Shown one piece after another: positions 6,138 through 9,372 of a DNA stretch of 9,372 nucleotides. Every line of letters begins with the position of its first letter. The stretch's first letter is position 1. This DNA is from Bacteroidales bacterium UBA2198 (GTDB lineage Bacteria; Bacteroidota; Bacteroidia; Bacteroidales; VadinHA17). Both the position numbers and the translations under genes were made by a program. The notes beneath the pieces were generated by a model that was given only the letters and a program-made list of their open reading frames with translations, was not told where the DNA came from and did not search any database. Where the stretch lies: the NCBI GenBank assembly GCA_002328625.1, contig DCVC01000116.1, positions 5,783-15,154 on the forward strand. The letters run 5' to 3'.

Positions 6138-8960
6138 ATGAAAAGGATACTTATTATTGTTTATTCGGCATTTCTGATAATAATCGCAGCCAACTTTTTC
6201 TATTATAAAAGTCTGTATAATAAACAGATAAATTATATGGCTCAGTTACTGGACAGACAGGTTCAGATTGTAGGGCTTTCAGTGGACAGTACAAACAATA
6301 ATTTCCTTAGCGATCTTAACAAAATTTTCTTTTCTGAAGATATTGCACTATTCTTTCGTGATAACGAAAATCAATTAAGAATCCGGGAGAAGATGAAGCT
6401 CTTTTATTCGAAATACCAGGAATTCATAACGGGTATTAAGTTGCATGACAACAATAAGAATGAATTCACCCTAAAAAAGGATGAAATAACCAACAACTGG
6501 CTTGAACAGACATTTATTCTGCATGTGCAGGGAGAAATATTTGAAATGGAAAAGTTATCTCAGGATAACCGGAAATTCGAATATTACCTGCCTGTAATAA
6601 AAGAAAATAAAGCAGTTGGTAACATTGTGGTAAGTGTGGATTATCAAAAATATTTCTCCGGAATATTTTCTGCCTTTAATTTGAAAGAGTATCAATGGCA
6701 ATGGGTTATCAATGACCAGGGGGCAATTATTTACAACAATAATGATGGCAAACCGGAATATTCGAATATCAACAAAATAATCAATGGATTGCAGAATGGT
6801 TTGACTGAAAATTTCGTACACAGAGCTGTTATAAATGGAAAAGGTAAAGAAATCATTTCCTCATATTATTCAACAAATCTTCTTCAAAGGGACCTGGGTC
6901 TGATATTCTCAACTCCCACGGGTATTTTTCAAAAATACATTTTAAGAAATTCACTGATAACAGGCTTAGGTACACTGTTTCTGGTTCAGTTAATAGTGCT
7001 GGTCTTCCTGAGATATATCAGGGCAAAAAAATCTGAAGCTGATAAACTACATGCTTCAGAAAAGATGCTCTTCACGCTGATCGAGGAAATGCCTGTCGGA
7101 ATTATTATTCACAATAAGAACAGGGAAATAATCAAAGCAAATAAAGTGGCTGCGAATTATTTTTCCTATTTGAGTGAATCGGATATGACAGGTAAGATCT
7201 TTCCGGAAAGCTCTTTAGCAGAGAACAGCGATTACTTTTCAAAAAACCTTGGGAGCAGTTTCAGTCCGGAACAATTCCTGATTCTTAAAAGAGAGATAGG
7301 TGAGGTCATCCTGTTCAGGAACAGCATCCCGGTAGCCTTTATGGGAGAAGATGCAAATCTGGAAATGCTCATTGATGTTACAATGCTGGAGTCAGCAAGA
7401 AAACAGGAGGCTGAAGCAAACGTTGCCAAATCGGAATTTCTGGCCAGAATGAGCTATGAGATCAGGACTCCTCTTAACGGGATAATAGGAATGACAGATG
7501 TATTAAACCGGTATAAACTTGAAGGTGAGGCTAAAGATATTGTGAGTCTCCTCCGGAGATCAACCGAGGTACTGTTGAATATTATTAACGATATTCTTGA
7601 CTTCTCAAAGATCGAATCAGGCAATATGATTCTCGATGAGATCCCTTTTAATCTCAGGGAAGAGATAGTTTATTGTTTTGATCTTGCAAGAACAAATATT
7701 GACGAAAAAACTGTTAAACTGACCTGCCAGGTTGACGAAAGTGTTCCCGAGAAGATTATTGGAGATCCCTTCAGGTTGAGGCAGATCTTTACAAATCTTT
7801 TAAATCATTCGATAAGTAACACACAAAAAGGTGAGATTCGTTTTGAATGCAGGCTTAGGGATAACAAAAACGGAATGATAACCATTGAGTTTGAATTACG
7901 GGATACAGGAAGCAACTATGACAAGGCAGATCTTAAAAAAATATTTGGAGAATATTTGAATATTGAATCCAAGGCCCTGAAAAACAGCCAGGTTTCAGGT
8001 TTCGGAACAATACTGGCCAGACAGCTGGCAGAGCTTATGGGAGGAGAATTCACTGCAGATTGTCCATCGGGACTGGCAGGTGAAAATGGGACCAGGATTT
8101 TATTCACCATAGTTACCTACTCTAATGACAGGCTTCAGAAAAACCTTGTTTTAGAGAAGATTAGAACTTTCGAAGATATTAGGAGCCTGGTAATAACAGG
8201 CAGCCAGAGCAGAGATGAAGAAATACTTAATTCTCTTCATAAACTCGGTCTCTCCCTCACTGTTACAACATTTCAGAAGTCAACTGTAACCCAGATAAAA
8301 GCAAGCCTTGATTATAATGATAAAAAGTACAGCCTGATAGTAATTATAGATGATAAAGAGTTCAACGGTTTTGAGGCCGCCAGAGCCATCTGGGAAAGCA
8401 ATCTTTCAGGCAGTTTTGTTATGATTATGATAAGTTCAAATGATGTAAAGGGTAATTATATCAAGTGTATTACCATGGGTATAGATCATTACATAGTAAA
8501 ACCGTTTGAAATCAAGGAGCTTTTTGATGCAGTCCAGGAAAGTTTCCCGTATCTGGACAAAACGGCTGCCAGCCACGAAATAGATGATCTGAGAAAAGAT
8601 CTCAGGATATTAATAGTTGAGGACAATAAAATGAACCAGAAAGTTATTGGTACCATGCTTAAGAGCCTGGGATATTCGTTTGATTTTGCTGATGACGGTT
8701 ATGCAGGATATATACAGGCAAAAACACGGAGATATGACATTATTTTTATGGACCTTATTATGCCTGAAATGGATGGATTTGAGTCAGCCCGAAAGATCCT
8801 TGATTATGATAATACTTTATTGATAGCCGCTTTCACTGCCGATAATATGCCAGATTCAAAAAGGAAAGCTGAGCTGTCAGGTATCAGGGAATTTATTTCC
8901 AAACCTGTACGGATTGATGATCTTAGAAAACTCTTTGCAAAGTACTTTCAGAAGAACTAA
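6138..8960 (+). CDS. Hybrid sensor histidine kinase homologue with degenerate kinase core (pseudo-kinase) and intact terminal receiver
   Basis: This 940-residue inner-membrane protein has the following order: membrane helix (4-22); extracytoplasmic sensor (about 25-270, possibly Cache-like); second helix (about 272-293); PAS-like domain (about 306-415); HisKA-like helices (about 428-495); HATPase-like domain (about 500-660); receiver 1 (about 680-805); receiver 2 (about 821-938). The layout is that of a hybrid two-component kinase, but the H box reads 'KSEFLARMSYEIRTPLNG', with Tyr440 (TAT, 7455-7457) where the phosphoacceptor His belongs. The N box reads 'NLLNHSISNT' (His557 for the Mg-binding Asn), G1 reads 'DTGSNY' instead of DTGxGI, and G2 reads 'GFGTILA' instead of GTGLGLA. 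Receiver 1 lacks the acidic pair (Thr687, Gly688). Receiver 2 is complete: Glu828, Asp829, Asp872, Thr900, Lys922. No HPt or DNA-binding domain. ATG 6138 is preferred over TTG 6126 because it starts directly before the basic-hydrophobic helix. The next gene overlaps its stop. Confidence 0.9.
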   Translation: MKRILIIVYSAFLIIIAANFFYYKSLYNKQINYMAQLLDRQVQIVGLSVDSTNNNFLSDLNKIFFSEDIALFFRDNENQLRIREKMKLFYSKYQEFITGIKLHDNNKNEFTLKKDEITNNWLEQTFILHVQGEIFEMEKLSQDNRKFEYYLPVIKENKAVGNIVVSVDYQKYFSGIFSAFNLKEYQWQWVINDQGAIIYNNNDGKPEYSNINKIINGLQNGLTENFVHRAVINGKGKEIISSYYSTNLLQRDLGLIFSTPTGIFQKYILRNSLITGLGTLFLVQLIVLVFLRYIRAKKSEADKLHASEKMLFTLIEEMPVGIIIHNKNREIIKANKVAANYFSYLSESDMTGKIFPESSLAENSDYFSKNLGSSFSPEQFLILKREIGEVILFRNSIPVAFMGEDANLEMLIDVTMLESARKQEAEANVAKSEFLARMSYEIRTPLNGIIGMTDVLNRYKLEGEAKDIVSLLRRSTEVLLNIINDILDFSKIESGNMILDEIPFNLREEIVYCFDLARTNIDEKTVKLTCQVDESVPEKIIGDPFRLRQIFTNLLNHSISNTQKGEIRFECRLRDNKNGMITIEFELRDTGSNYDKADLKKIFGEYLNIESKALKNSQVSGFGTILARQLAELMGGEFTADCPSGLAGENGTRILFTIVTYSNDRLQKNLVLEKIRTFEDIRSLVITGSQSRDEEILNSLHKLGLSLTVTTFQKSTVTQIKASLDYNDKKYSLIVIIDDKEFNGFEAARAIWESNLSGSFVMIMISSNDVKGNYIKCITMGIDHYIVKPFEIKELFDAVQESFPYLDKTAASHEIDDLRKDLRILIVEDNKMNQKVIGTMLKSLGYSFDFADDGYAGYIQAKTRRYDIIFMDLIMPEMDGFESARKILDYDNTLLIAAFTADNMPDSKRKAELSGIREFISKPVRIDDLRKLFAKYFQKN

Positions 8961-9372
8961 TGTCATATCAGTTAAATGGTAAGATAAGTATTAGGGAGTT
9001 TCTTAACCTTGCTCTGACCAATCCGGTAATTGACGTCAGATCACCTTCAGAATATACCACCGGCCATATTCCGGGAGCTCATAATATTCCTCTCTTCGAT
9101 GATATCCAGAGAAAGGAAGTGGGAATGAGATATAAAACCGAAGGCCGTTTAAAGGCAATTCTTACAGGTATAGATCTTTGTGGACCTTATTTTTCTTTAA
9201 AACTGAAAAATGCCCTGGAAATCTCAGATAAGGGGAAAGTCCTTATTCATTGCTGGAGAGGTGGAATGAGATCAGAAGTAATGGCGTGGCTTTTTTCTCT
9301 GGGTGGTATTGAGGCAGAAATCCTGGAAGGGGGATATAAATCTTACAGACATCACATCCTTGATACTCTTTC
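8960..9372 (+). CDS. mnmH: MnmH/SelU tRNA 2-selenouridine synthase, N-terminal part (3' end outside window)
   Basis: The visible 137 residues are the rhodanese domain of MnmH (SelU, YbbB), which replaces sulfur by selenium in 2-thiouridine at the tRNA wobble position, using selenophosphate, through a geranylated intermediate. Diagnostic features: 'DVRSPSEYTTGHIPGA' (25-40), 'NIPLFDD' (42-48), 'EVGMRYKTEGR' (53-63), the active-site loop 'CWRGGMRS' with Cys98, and 'LEGGYKSYR' (122-130). The P-loop domain that binds the geranyl donor should follow outside the window. The ATG at 8960 shares its A with the TAA (8958-8960) of the upstream gene, so translation is probably coupled. No rare codons or frame breaks are visible. 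A stand-alone rhodanese is excluded by the CWRGGMRS and GGYK blocks, which are specific to the MnmH type. Confidence 0.92.
   Translation, partial: MSYQLNGKISIREFLNLALTNPVIDVRSPSEYTTGHIPGAHNIPLFDDIQRKEVGMRYKTEGRLKAILTGIDLCGPYFSLKLKNALEISDKGKVLIHCWRGGMRSEVMAWLFSLGGIEAEILEGGYKSYRHHILDTL

Noticed and set aside
7455..7457. The His-to-Tyr change in the H box as a sequencing error
   Set aside because: Possible for this base alone, but the N, G1 and G2 boxes and receiver 1 are also degenerate in the same intact frame, so an error cannot explain the pattern.
8961..9372. Selenocysteine codon or SECIS element associated with mnmH
   Set aside because: No in-frame TGA occurs in the visible part; the active-site residue is an ordinary Cys (TGC).
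1..9372. Mobile elements, CRISPR arrays, tRNA or rRNA genes
   Set aside because: No direct repeat arrays, terminal inverted repeats, transposase motifs or tRNA cloverleaf sequences were seen on either strand.

Overview
The window looks like a chromosomal segment of a member of the Bacteroidota, probably the Bacteroidales or a related order. This rests on A-rich start contexts without Shine-Dalgarno sequences, -7-like boxes resembling the Bacteroidota consensus TAnnTTTG before several genes, low-to-moderate GC, and protein sequences whose wording resembles Bacteroidota versions of these families. No RNA gene, insertion sequence, CRISPR array or prophage gene was seen. All intact genes read on the + strand.

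Left part (1-3493): the C-terminal end of a probable secreted M14-type zinc carboxypeptidase is followed by a TldD/TldE (PmbA) pair. The TldD subunit keeps the HExxxH zinc motif and carries an N-terminal twin-arginine signal with a lipobox. The TldE subunit, 22 bases downstream, has no signal peptide. This suggests an envelope-located version of a peptidase that is cytoplasmic in E. coli.

Middle (3494-5110): a decayed minus-strand remnant of a TIGR01777-type NAD(P)-dependent epimerase lies between tldE and a phosphofructokinase gene. The phosphofructokinase has the Asp and Lys residues that mark pyrophosphate use (GGDD and PKTMDND). It ends at a strong intrinsic terminator.

Right part (5111-9372): rsgA (ribosome small-subunit GTPase, probably starting at a TTG), then a 940-residue hybrid sensor kinase homologue, then the start of mnmH/selU (tRNA 2-selenouridine synthase), whose ATG overlaps the preceding stop codon. 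The sensor protein is the most unusual item. Its reading frame is intact, but the phosphoacceptor His of the H box is Tyr, the N, G1 and G2 ATP-binding boxes are degenerate, and the first receiver domain has lost its acidic pocket. The last receiver domain looks fully functional. It is best read as a pseudo-histidine kinase that was kept for a role other than autophosphorylation.
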